Assembly (NCBI RefSeq): GCF_018327685.1
Contig: NZ_BNEL01000003.1
Span: 2,480,001-2,544,000, forward strand
DNA: 64,000 nt
Direction: 5' to 3'
Source: Streptomyces sp. TS71-3
Lineage (GTDB): Bacteria > Actinomycetota > Actinomycetes > Streptomycetales > Streptomycetaceae
The stretch's first letter is position 1. The number at the start of each line of letters is the position of its first letter. Positions 34,661-43,237 of this stretch are shown one piece after another. The notes under the pieces are model-generated. The model was not told where the DNA came from, ran no database searches, and worked only from the letters and a program-made list of their open reading frames with translations. The translations under genes and the position numbers were made by a program.

Positions 34661-35177
34661 TGGACGACACCTCTCTCGTTCGGAAGACGTCCCACCGCGC
34701 GGAGGACACGGCGGGGAGGTGGAACCCCTCGGACGTGTCGGGGCGGTGGAACCTCCCACCGCCACCGTCCGGTGCCGGAAGCAGGAGCGGACGCCTGACA
34801 GGCGGGATGCCCACCCGGGCGTGGCGGCACCGGTGTGCGCACGCCCCGGTGGACGACGGGCTAGGGCAATCAAGTCGGCCATCGTGAGTGAGCATTTCGC
34901 GCAGAATCCAAGCAGTGAAACGCGCGTTTCTCGATCACGACGCTTGCTTGCGTAGGACTGTTGCAGCGGAGGGGTCGGGCGTCAACCGTTCGCCGCACAG
35001 AACTTTCCCAGGACTTCCCCGGCGCTTACCCTCTGAGGCACCCTCGGTGTGTCCGTCGAGACAGTGCCGGCATTCAACCCCATTCCGGTGCATATCTCCG
35101 AGTCGGTGCGCAGCTTGCGTGCAGTCGGCCGGTGAAACGCGCATCCAATCCGCTCACCCGTGCGTTAGGTTCCGATC
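34661..35177. promoter_or_regulatory. Divergent control region with repeated GAAACGCGC operators
   Basis: 517 bp between the sugar transporter and the DeoR gene; no gene is seen. It holds a perfect 14-bp palindrome GAAACGCGCGTTTC at 34917-34930. A second GTGAAACGCGC is at 35132-35142, 36 bp before the DeoR start; the same 11-mer begins at 34915. The first site extends to GCGCGTTTCTCG (34922-34933), which recurs before the GH4 gene. These look like binding sites for the DeoR protein encoded next. Confidence 0.62.
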
Positions 35178-35936
35178 ATGCGACGCAGAGAACGCCTCAA
35201 CCAGATACTCTCCGTGATCGTCGGGCACGGCTCCATGGACGTGGAGGCCCTGGCCCGGCAGTTCGACGTGTCCCACGCGACCATCCGGCGCGATCTCGAA
35301 CTGCTGGAGCAGCAGCGCCTGGTGAGCCGCACCAGGGGAGGTGCGACCACCCACTCCGCGTTCACCGACATGCCGCTGAACTACAAGACGGCCCAGGACC
35401 TGGACGAGAAGCGCAGGATCGCGCACGAGGCCCGGCGGCAGGTGCAGGGCGCCCGGGTGGTCGGCATGACCGGCGGCACCACGGTGGCGGAGTTCGCCCA
35501 CCTGCTGCTGGACCACGAGGGCCTCACCGTCGTGACCAACGCCCTCAACGTCGCGCTGCACCTGCTGGACAACCCGCGGCTGCGGGTCTTCGTCGGGGGC
35601 GGCGAGCTGCGCAGCAGCAGCCAGGAGACGGTGGGCCACAACACGGAGTCGTTCTTCACGCAGTACAACCTCGACGTGGCGTTCCTCGGTGTGGACGGGG
35701 TGGACGCCTCCGCCGGCTGCACCAACTACGACCCGGCCGGCGCACGGGCCAACGGCGAGCTGCTGCGGCGGGCCCGGCGGCGGATCGTGCTCGCCGACGC
35801 GACCAAGATCGGCCGTCTGGCGCTCGCGCAGGTCTGCGCACTGTCGGACGTCGACGTCCTGATCACCGACGAACGGGCCGAGCAGGGCCAGGTGGAGCGG
35901 ATCCGGGAGCAGGGCTGCGACGTCGTCCTGGTCTGA
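35178..35936 (+). CDS. DeoR/GlpR-family transcriptional regulator
   Basis: A 252-residue repressor-type protein. The N-terminal winged helix (about 1-57) carries the DeoR signature: RRERLNQILSVIVGHGSMDVEALAR (in two blocks), then VSHATIRRDLELLEQQ. The sugar-phosphate sensor domain (about 75-235) contains GMTGGTTVAEFA, TNALNVALHL and GVDGVDASAGCTN. It sits between the sugar ABC transporter and the GH4 glycosidase, facing the latter. I infer it represses both until a phosphorylated sugar accumulates. A GAAACGCGC site in its own promoter suggests autoregulation. Confidence 0.9.
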   Translation: MRRRERLNQILSVIVGHGSMDVEALARQFDVSHATIRRDLELLEQQRLVSRTRGGATTHSAFTDMPLNYKTAQDLDEKRRIAHEARRQVQGARVVGMTGGTTVAEFAHLLLDHEGLTVVTNALNVALHLLDNPRLRVFVGGGELRSSSQETVGHNTESFFTQYNLDVAFLGVDGVDASAGCTNYDPAGARANGELLRRARRRIVLADATKIGRLALAQVCALSDVDVLITDERAEQGQVERIREQGCDVVLV

Positions 35937-35992
35937 TCGCCGCCGCCATCACCCGGCCGATGATCCATCGCGCAAGTCCGCGCATTATTTCT

Positions 35993-36004
35993 GCGCGTTT
36001 CTCG
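35993..36004. promoter_or_regulatory. Candidate DeoR operator before the GH4 gene
   Basis: GCGCGTTTCTCG at 35993-36004 is an exact 12-bp copy of the sequence at 34922-34933 in the transporter promoter. It lies 36 bp before the GH4 start, preceded by a looser copy GCGCATTATTTC at about 35980. Confidence 0.6.
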
Positions 36005-36039
36005 CTCGTCATTGTGCACACGTCGGCACGGGAGTCATA

Positions 36040-37347
36040 GTGCCGACCATGACCAAGGTTGCGTTCATCGGCGCCGGCAGTGTCGAGTTCACCCGGAATG
36101 TCGTCAGCGATCTGTGCTCCTATCCGGAGCTGCAGGGGCAGCTCGAACTGTCCCTGCACGACATCGACGCCGACCGGCTGGCCCACGCCGAGGCGTTGGT
36201 GCGCCGGATCGACGAGGAGACCGGAGCGGGTGCCCGGGTCTCGTCGAGCGTCGACCGGCGCACGGCCGTCGAGGGTGCCGACTACGTCATCAACGAGATC
36301 CAGGTCGGCGGGTACCAGGCGACCCGCGCGGACTTCGACATCCCCGAGCGCTACGGCGTCCACCAGACCATCTCGGACACCATCGGCATCGGCGGTGTCT
36401 TCCGGGGGCTGCGCACGATCCCGGTCCTGATCGGGATCGGCGCGGACCTCGCCGAGGTCGCGCCGGACTCCTACCTGCTGAACTACAGCAACCCCATGGC
36501 GATGCTGCCGTGGGCCGTGCATGCCGGCTCGCCCTTCCACCGGGTCGTCGGCATGTGCCACTCGGTGCGCGACACGCACAAGACGCTCGCGGAACTCGTG
36601 GGCCTGCCCGTCGAGGAGATCGACTTCGTCACCGCGGGCTTCAACCACCAGGCGTTCGTGCTGCGCTTCGAGCACCAGGGCCGGGACCTGTATCCGGCGC
36701 TGCGCGCCGCCATCGACGCCGATCCCGAGCTCCAGCGCCGCGTCCGCGTCGAGATCTTCCGGCGCTTCGGCTACTTTCCCACCGAGTCCAGCGAGCACAG
36801 CGCCGAGTACGTGCCGTGGTTCATGCACCATCCCGGCGAGGTCGAGCACTTCCGGGTGCCGATCGGCGAGTACCTGCGCCGCTCGGAGCGGAACATCGAC
36901 GAGTTCGCGGCGACCCAGCAAGCACTGAAGGGTGGCGGGCCGCTGCCCGTCGACGCCACCTCGGAGCTCGCCTCGGAGTTCATCCACGCCCACCAGACCG
37001 GCCGGGCACGGGAGATCTACCTCAACGTCCGCAACGACGGCCTGATCAGCAACCTGCCCGACGAGTGCTGCGTCGAGGTGCCCACCCTCGTGGACGCAAG
37101 CGGACCGCACCCGAGGCCGGTCGGCGCCCTGCCCCCGCAACTCGCCGCGCTGAACCGCACGTTCCTGAACGTCGTGGAGCTCACCGTGCGCGCCGTCCTC
37201 GACGGCAACCGCGATCACGTCTACCAGGCGGCCCTGCTCGACCCCAACACCGCGAGCGTGCTCACCACCCGCCAGACGGTGCAGATGTGCGACGAGCTCT
37301 TCGCCGCCCACGGGGACCTGATCCCGGAGGCGCTGCGCAAGGCCTGA
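36040..37347 (+). CDS. Glycoside hydrolase family 4 (NAD-dependent alpha-galactosidase/glucosidase-like)
   Basis: A 435-residue GH4 enzyme. These use NAD+ and a metal ion to open glycosidic bonds by transient oxidation at C3. GTG 36040 has GGGAG five bases upstream; ATG 36049 is the alternative. The NAD motif is FIGAGSVEFTRN, near the N-terminus. The metal Cys lies in GMCHSVRDT and the His in GFNHQAFV. The CHS motif and the segment YLLNYSNPMAM favour alpha-galactosidase/alpha-glucosidase relatives over phospho-glucosidases, but only loosely. It probably cleaves the glycoside imported by the ABC system, inside the cell. Confidence 0.9.
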   Translation: MPTMTKVAFIGAGSVEFTRNVVSDLCSYPELQGQLELSLHDIDADRLAHAEALVRRIDEETGAGARVSSSVDRRTAVEGADYVINEIQVGGYQATRADFDIPERYGVHQTISDTIGIGGVFRGLRTIPVLIGIGADLAEVAPDSYLLNYSNPMAMLPWAVHAGSPFHRVVGMCHSVRDTHKTLAELVGLPVEEIDFVTAGFNHQAFVLRFEHQGRDLYPALRAAIDADPELQRRVRVEIFRRFGYFPTESSEHSAEYVPWFMHHPGEVEHFRVPIGEYLRRSERNIDEFAATQQALKGGGPLPVDATSELASEFIHAHQTGRAREIYLNVRNDGLISNLPDECCVEVPTLVDASGPHPRPVGALPPQLAALNRTFLNVVELTVRAVLDGNRDHVYQAALLDPNTASVLTTRQTVQMCDELFAAHGDLIPEALRKA

Positions 37348-37572
37348 GGGCGGCCTGCGACGGGCTTTACGCCAGGTCGAGCAGCCCACCCATGTCAGGG
37401 AGTAATCACTCGGTGACAGGGAGTGGACGATCTCGGGCCCGTCCGTTCGCCGGCATCGGCTCGCCCGTTCATGAGTGGCGCCGCGGGGGAGCGGATCGCT
37501 CTCGTGCCGGCGCGGTCCGCAGTGGACGGGACCCGGGAGCGGGGAAACGTTAGTATCTTAAGGGGTGAATAG

Positions 37573-39813
37573 GTGCATATAGCGCAGCGGGGTGTGCGTA
37601 AGGCAGGTGAGGGCGTGCGCGGGAGCGAGGACGGCGCCGCAGCGGCGGAGGCGGCGGCGCGCCTCGACCGGATGCTGGAGCGCGTCACGCACGACCTCGG
37701 CGCCCACATCGGGCTCACGTACCTGCCGGTCCCCGAGCGCCAGGTGCTCCAGATGGCCGCGGTGGTCGGCGCCCCCAGAAGGCTGGCCTGGCCCTGGCGG
37801 CGCCTGGCCCTCGCGGCGCCCGCGCCCGTGCAGGAGGCCGTCCGCACGCGGCGCCCCGTGTGGCTTGCGGACCAGCAGGAACTGGCCCGCCGCTTTCCCC
37901 GCGCCGCGCTCGCCTTCCCCTACGCCGTCGCCCATTACGCTGCCCCTCTGGTGGCGGGCGGGGTCTGCTGGGGTGCCTTGAACCTGCTCTGGCCGGGCAG
38001 CCGCCCGGAGGGGCTGTCCGGCGCAGAGCGGGCGCGACTCGACGAGGCCGCCGGCCGGATGGCCGAGGTGCTGAGGGATGCCGCCGCCGGGGGCCGGCCG
38101 ATAGCCCCGAGGGACGAGCCACTGGTCATGGAGCCGTCCTCGGCCGGCCGGGTCGAGCCCGCCGCCGCTCTCGCCGAGCGCTTCCCCGAGGGCTCCGCCT
38201 CGCTGGACCTGGCCGGGCGGATGACCTTCGTCACCGACAGCGCCGCCCGGCTGCTCGGCTGCGACCGCGCGGAGCTGCTGGACGCCGAGCTGTGGGACGC
38301 GCTGCCCTGGCTGGACGACCCGGCCTACGAGAACGCCTTCGTTGCCGCCCTCTTCAGCCGCCGGCCCACCGGGTTCGCCGCCCGCCGGCCGGACGGCTCC
38401 TGGCTGTCGTTCATGTTCTATCCGGACGCCACCGGCATCAGCGTGCGCATCAGGCCCGGCACCGCTCGCGACGGCGAGCAGGAGCCGGCCGAGGAGGGCC
38501 TGCCGACCAGGCCCGCCCGCGCGGGCACCCTCTTCCAGCTCCTGCACCTGGGCTCCGCGCTCACGGAAGCCGCGGGCGTCAGCGAGGTGGCCGACTCGCT
38601 CATGGGGCAGATACGGCCTGTCGTCGACGCGCAGGGACTGGCCCTGGTGGTCGCCGAGGAGGGCCGGATGCGGCTGGTGGCGGCCCGCGGCTTCCCGTCG
38701 GAGCTGCGGGAGTACTTCGACGACGTGCCCCTGGCGACCCCTACCGAAGGCATCCGGACCATCGAGACCGGCATCCCGGCCTTCCACGCCACCAACGACG
38801 AGCTGTTGCGCGGCTACCCCCGGCACCGGCGGTACTACGAGGCCATGACCGCGTTCGCCTTCCTGCCCCTGGCGGTCCCCAGCGGAACGTTCGGATGCCT
38901 GGTGCTGGGATACGACAAACCGCGGTCCTTCCCCGCGGACGAGCGCGCGGAACTCACCTCGCTGGCCGGGGTGATCGCGCAGGCGCTGGACCGCGCCCGG
39001 CTGTACGACGCCAACGCGCAGGTCGCGCGGGGCCTCCAGGACGGGCTCCTGCCTCGCCACCTGCCGCGGCCGCCCGGGTTGGAGGTCGCCGCCCGCTACC
39101 GCCCCGCCACGCACGCCCTGGAGGTGGGCGGCGACTTCTACGACCTGATCGACTTCGGCGCCGGCGGCGCGGCCGCGGTGATCGGCGACGTACAGGGGCA
39201 CAGCGTCCAGGCCGCCGCCCTGATGGGCCAGATCCGCACCGCCATGCACAGCTACGCCCGGATGGGTGCGCCGCCCGAGGACGTCCTCGCGCGCACCAAC
39301 CAGCTCCTCATGGAACTGGACATCGACCTGTTCTGCAGCTGCCTCTACGCGTGCATCGACGTGCCCGGGCGGCGCGTCATGCTCGCCTCGGCCGGGCACC
39401 CTCCGCCGATCCTCCGGCACGCCGACCGCCGCACCGAGGTGCTCGACCCGCCGCCGGGGCTGCTGCTCGGCATCGACGCGGACACCCGCTACGAGACGGC
39501 CGAGGTGCCGCTGGCCCCGGGTGCGCTGCTCGCCCTCTACACCGACGGCCTGGTGGAGCGGCGCGGCACGGACCTGGGCTTCGCCGTCGACGACCTCGCG
39601 GAACGGCTCGCCGCGGCGGAGGGGGATTCGCTCGACGCGCTCGCCGACATGATCGTCGAACGCGCCCAGGAGACCGCGGCCCCGCGGAGCAACGACGACA
39701 TCGCCCTGCTGCTGGTGGCGTGCGGCGAGGCGAGCGGGCGCACCGGGCGCACCGGGCGCACCGGCGGCGGCCGGCCGGGGCGGACCGGGGGCGGCCGCGG
39801 GGCCGGCGGCTGA
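37573..39813 (+). CDS. GAF/PAS-domain SpoIIE-type protein phosphatase
   Basis: A 746-residue signalling protein. GTG 37573 follows AAGGGG. It has an N-terminal GAF-like domain (about 25-160), a PAS-like region (about 195-300), a second GAF domain (about 320-480) and a C-terminal PP2C/SpoIIE phosphatase (about 500-715). The metal-binding motifs are intact: EVGGDFYDL, IGDVQGHSVQAA, ASAGHPPP, YTDGLVERR and NDDIALLL. Such proteins dephosphorylate anti-anti-sigma factors in stress and development. The tail is a (GRT)n/Gly-rich repeat ending at 39813. No partner sigma or anti-sigma gene adjoins it. It is unrelated by content to the box operon that follows. Confidence 0.9.
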   Translation: MHIAQRGVRKAGEGVRGSEDGAAAAEAAARLDRMLERVTHDLGAHIGLTYLPVPERQVLQMAAVVGAPRRLAWPWRRLALAAPAPVQEAVRTRRPVWLADQQELARRFPRAALAFPYAVAHYAAPLVAGGVCWGALNLLWPGSRPEGLSGAERARLDEAAGRMAEVLRDAAAGGRPIAPRDEPLVMEPSSAGRVEPAAALAERFPEGSASLDLAGRMTFVTDSAARLLGCDRAELLDAELWDALPWLDDPAYENAFVAALFSRRPTGFAARRPDGSWLSFMFYPDATGISVRIRPGTARDGEQEPAEEGLPTRPARAGTLFQLLHLGSALTEAAGVSEVADSLMGQIRPVVDAQGLALVVAEEGRMRLVAARGFPSELREYFDDVPLATPTEGIRTIETGIPAFHATNDELLRGYPRHRRYYEAMTAFAFLPLAVPSGTFGCLVLGYDKPRSFPADERAELTSLAGVIAQALDRARLYDANAQVARGLQDGLLPRHLPRPPGLEVAARYRPATHALEVGGDFYDLIDFGAGGAAAVIGDVQGHSVQAAALMGQIRTAMHSYARMGAPPEDVLARTNQLLMELDIDLFCSCLYACIDVPGRRVMLASAGHPPPILRHADRRTEVLDPPPGLLLGIDADTRYETAEVPLAPGALLALYTDGLVERRGTDLGFAVDDLAERLAAAEGDSLDALADMIVERAQETAAPRSNDDIALLLVACGEASGRTGRTGRTGGGRPGRTGGGRGAGG

Positions 39814-39963
39814 GCCTGCGGGGGCTCCCTCGACGCCGACGCCGACGCCAGCGCCAACCTCGACGCCGGCGCACGCCGACGTCGAGGTCCACCGCCTGCT
39901 CACCGACGAGAACGGCGCGCGCCTCGAACCAGCCCCGAGCTGCCTGGTGGCGAACCGTCAGCG

Positions 39964-40008
39964 ATCTTCTACTTAACCTTGACGCACGTGTTATGTGATG
40001 TAGAAGAT
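39964..40008 (+). promoter_or_regulatory. Promoter of the box operon flanked by a 9-bp inverted repeat
   Basis: Perfect arms ATCTTCTAC (39964-39972) and GTAGAAGAT (40000-40008), 27 bp apart, enclose a forward promoter: -35 TTGACG (39979-39984), 16-bp spacer, -10 TAGAAG (40001-40006) inside the right arm. The boxC start is 41 bp on. The layout suits repression relieved by benzoyl-CoA or a similar ligand; PaaX (45799) is the nearest candidate regulator. Confidence 0.7.
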
Positions 40009-40048
40009 TGATGAGTGGAGTCACGCCCAGCGCGAGGAGGCGCTCGTC

Positions 40049-41800
40049 ATGGTGGCCGCAAGCAAGCCGGACCTCGTCGGCGCCGCCGGCGAAGCACCCG
40101 CCACCGGATCCGACGGCCTGCCCCCGGACTCTCCGGTGGTCTCGTTCGACCGGAGCCCCGACGCGTACCGCCACTGGAAGCTCCGCATCGACGCACCGGT
40201 CGCCTGGCTGGAGATGGACGTCGACGAGCAGGGCGGCCTGGTGCCCGGCTACGAGCTGAAGCTCAACTCCTACGACCTGGGCGTGGACATCGAGCTGCAC
40301 GACGCGCTGCAGCGGCTGCGGTTCGAGCACCCCGAGGTGCAGTCGGTCGTGCTGACCGGCGCCAAGGAGAAGGTGTTCTGCGCGGGCGCCAACATCCGGA
40401 TGCTCGCGGGCTCGCCACACCACTGGAAGGTCAACTTCTGCAAGTTCACCAACGAGACCCGCAACAGCATGGAGGACGCGACCGACCACTCGGGGATGAC
40501 CTTCATCGCCGCGGTCAACGGCACCTGTGCGGGCGGCGGTTACGAGCTCGCGCTGGCCTGTGACCGGATCCTGCTGATCGACGACAACTCCTCCGGCGTC
40601 GCCCTGCCCGAGGTGCCGCTCCTCGGCGTGCTGCCCGGCACCGGCGGGCTGACGCGCGTCACCGACAAGCGCCGCGTACGCAAGGACCTGGCGGACGTCT
40701 TCGCCACCCGCAGCGACGGCGTCCGGGGCAAGACGGCGGTGGAGTGGCGGCTGGTCGACGAGCTCGTGCCACGCCGCGTCTTCCGCGAGGTCGCCGGCCA
40801 GCGCGCCGTGGAGGCGGCCCAGGGCAGCAGCCGGCCGGGACCCGGCGCGAGAGGCATCGAGCTGACGCCGCTGCACCGCGAGGTCACCGAGGACGGCATC
40901 ACCTACCGCCACGTCCGCGCGGAGTTCGACCGCCGCCTGTCCCTCGCCACCATCACCGTGCGGGGCCCCGCGACGGAGCCCCCGGCGGACACCGGCGCGC
41001 TCCACGCCCAGGGCGCGGGCAACTGGCTGCTCGCGGTCACCCGCGAGCTGGACGACCTGATCCTGCGGCTGCGTACGAACGAGACGGAACTGGGCACCTG
41101 GGTGCTGCGCACGGAAGGCAACCTGGAAGCCGTCCTGGCCCACGAGAAGGCCGTGCTCGCGGCCGCGGCCGGCGGCGACTGGCTCGGCAACGAGATCCTG
41201 CACTACTACAAGCGGACCGTGAAGCGGCTGGACGTGACCAGCCGCAGCCTCGTCGCGCTGATCGAGCCGGGCAGTTGCTTCGCCGGCCTCCTGCTGGAAC
41301 TGGCGCTGGCCTGCGACCGCCAGTACATGCTGGACGGGCCGCCCCTCGACGACCCCGACAGCCGCCACCGCGCGCACCTCGTCCTGTCGCGGGCGAACTT
41401 CGGCGCGTTCCCCATGGGCAACGGCCTGTCGCGCCTCCAGTCGCGCTTCTACCGGGAGGACGACCACATCGAAGCGCTGCGCCGCGAGGTGGACCGGCCC
41501 CTGAGCGCGGGCGAGGCGCGCGAGTTCGGCCTGGTCACCGACGCGCCCGACGACATCGACTGGGAGGACGAGGTCCGCCTCGTACTGGAGAGCCGATCCG
41601 CTCTCAGCCCCGACGCGCTGACCGGCATGGAGGCGAACCACCGGTTCGTCGGCCCGGAGACCATGGAGACCAAGATCTTCGGCAGGCTCGCCGCCTGGCA
41701 GAACTGGATCTTCATCCGCCCGAGCGCCTCGGGCCCCGAAGGCGCGCTGCGCCGCTACGGCACCGGCCAGAAGGCAGTCCACGACCGGAAGCGAGTGTGA
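40049..41800 (+). CDS. boxC: Benzoyl-CoA-dihydrodiol lyase / 2,3-epoxybenzoyl-CoA dihydrolase BoxC
   Basis: A 583-residue double crotonase-fold enzyme, the length of BoxC. It opens the ring of 2,3-epoxybenzoyl-CoA to 3,4-dehydroadipyl-CoA semialdehyde and formate. ATG 40049 follows GAGGAGG. Visible blocks: the first oxyanion-hole segment AKEKVFCAGANIRMLA (about 110), AVNGTCAGGGYELALACD (about 155) and, in the second half, ALIEPGSCFAGLLLELALACDR (split; about 410). It leads the box operon. Its stop overlaps the start of boxB. Placement beside BoxB and a CoA ligase makes the assignment firm. Confidence 0.95.
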   Translation: MVAASKPDLVGAAGEAPATGSDGLPPDSPVVSFDRSPDAYRHWKLRIDAPVAWLEMDVDEQGGLVPGYELKLNSYDLGVDIELHDALQRLRFEHPEVQSVVLTGAKEKVFCAGANIRMLAGSPHHWKVNFCKFTNETRNSMEDATDHSGMTFIAAVNGTCAGGGYELALACDRILLIDDNSSGVALPEVPLLGVLPGTGGLTRVTDKRRVRKDLADVFATRSDGVRGKTAVEWRLVDELVPRRVFREVAGQRAVEAAQGSSRPGPGARGIELTPLHREVTEDGITYRHVRAEFDRRLSLATITVRGPATEPPADTGALHAQGAGNWLLAVTRELDDLILRLRTNETELGTWVLRTEGNLEAVLAHEKAVLAAAAGGDWLGNEILHYYKRTVKRLDVTSRSLVALIEPGSCFAGLLLELALACDRQYMLDGPPLDDPDSRHRAHLVLSRANFGAFPMGNGLSRLQSRFYREDDHIEALRREVDRPLSAGEAREFGLVTDAPDDIDWEDEVRLVLESRSALSPDALTGMEANHRFVGPETMETKIFGRLAAWQNWIFIRPSASGPEGALRRYGTGQKAVHDRKRV

Positions 41801-43227
41801 GCCTCGTGAGCACGAAGATCGACTACGAGTCCAAGATCCCCAACAACGTCGACCTGTCGTCCGACCGCAGGCTCCAGCGCGCGCTGGAGGGCTGGCAGCC
41901 GAAGTTCCTCAACTGGTGGGGCGAGATGGGCCCCAAGGTGGAGAACCACGGGGTCTACCTGCGCACGGCCGTCGCCGTCGGCCGGGAGGGGTGGGCGCAC
42001 TTCGACCACGTCAACGTGCCCGACTACCGGTGGGGCATCTTCCTGACGGAGCACGACCCCGACCGCCGGATCGCCTTCGGCGAGCACATGGGCGAGCCCG
42101 TCTGGCAGCAGGTGCCCGGCGAGTACCGGGCCGATCTGCAGCGGCTGATCGTCGTCCAGGGCGACACCGAGCCCGCTTCCGTCGAGCAGCAACGCCTGCT
42201 CGGGCTGACCGCGCCGAGCCTGTACGACCTGCGCAACCTCTTCCAGGTCAACGTGGAGGAGGGGCGGCACCTGTGGGCGATGGTCTACCTCCTGCACGCC
42301 TACTTCGGCAGGGAGGGCCGCGAGGAGGCCGAGGGGCTCCTCTACCGCAACTCCGGCAGCCCGGACTCGCCGCGCATCCTCGGTGCGTTCAACGAGGAGA
42401 CGGCCGACTGGCTGGCGTTCTACATGTTCACGTACTTCACCGACCGGGACGGCAAGTACCAGCTCGGCACGTTGAAGGAGAGCGCCTTCGACCCGCTCTC
42501 GCGCACCTGCGAGTTCATGCTGAAGGAGGAGGCCCACCACATGTTCGTCGGCACCACCGGCGTCGACCGCGTGGTGGCCCGCAGCGCGCAGCTGATCGAC
42601 GAGCACGACACCCTGGACATCGCCGCGTGCGGCGGCATCCCGCTCGACGTCATCCAGAAGTACATCAACTTCCACTACACGGTCTCCCTGGACCTGTTCG
42701 GCAGCGAGACGTCGACCAACGCGGCGAACTACTACACCGCCGGGCTCAAGGGCCGCTGGCAGGAGGGGCGCCGCAAGGACGACCACCGGCTCACCGGGGA
42801 CGGCCTGTTCATGGAGAAGCCGACCGAGCACGGCACCTGGGAACTGGAGGAGATCCCCGCGCTCCTCGGCCTCAACCTGGACCTCCGCGGGGAGTACATC
42901 TCCGACTGCTCCAACGGCGTGACCCGCTGGAACCGGATCCTCCAGGACCACGGCATCGACTTCCGCTTCGAACTGCCCCACCCGGGCTTCAACCGGCGCG
43001 TCGGCCTGGCCTCGGGGCAGCACATCACCCCGGACGGGACCATCGTCGACGAGCAGACCTGGGAAGCGAGCCGCCGCCACTGGCTGCCCACGGCCGAGGA
43101 CCTGGCCTTCGTGCGCTCGCTCATGCAGCCGGTCTACGAGCGCGGGAAGATAGCCGGGTGGATCGCGCCACCGGGCCACGGCATCAACGGCCACCCGTTC
43201 GACTACGAGTACGTTCGCCTCGTGTGA
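41797..43227 (+). CDS. boxB: Benzoyl-CoA 2,3-epoxidase oxygenase subunit BoxB
   Basis: A 476-residue class I di-iron oxygenase subunit that epoxidises benzoyl-CoA with O2 and electrons from the reductase BoxA. GTG 41797 overlaps the boxC stop, with GGAAG five bases before. Di-iron ligands sit in NVEEGRHLWAM (ExxH) and in LKEEAHHMFVG (ExxH), with the extra Glu in FNEETADWLAF. Size and motifs match BoxB closely. BoxA, needed as its electron donor, is not found in the window and must lie elsewhere or be replaced by another reductase. Confidence 0.95.
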   Translation: MSLVSTKIDYESKIPNNVDLSSDRRLQRALEGWQPKFLNWWGEMGPKVENHGVYLRTAVAVGREGWAHFDHVNVPDYRWGIFLTEHDPDRRIAFGEHMGEPVWQQVPGEYRADLQRLIVVQGDTEPASVEQQRLLGLTAPSLYDLRNLFQVNVEEGRHLWAMVYLLHAYFGREGREEAEGLLYRNSGSPDSPRILGAFNEETADWLAFYMFTYFTDRDGKYQLGTLKESAFDPLSRTCEFMLKEEAHHMFVGTTGVDRVVARSAQLIDEHDTLDIAACGGIPLDVIQKYINFHYTVSLDLFGSETSTNAANYYTAGLKGRWQEGRRKDDHRLTGDGLFMEKPTEHGTWELEEIPALLGLNLDLRGEYISDCSNGVTRWNRILQDHGIDFRFELPHPGFNRRVGLASGQHITPDGTIVDEQTWEASRRHWLPTAEDLAFVRSLMQPVYERGKIAGWIAPPGHGINGHPFDYEYVRLV

Positions 43228-43237
43228 GGTGAGGGCC

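Noticed and set aside
37558..39903. A 781-codon minus-strand frame opposite the phosphatase gene
   Set aside because: Shadow of the SpoIIE-type gene, which has all PP2C motifs.
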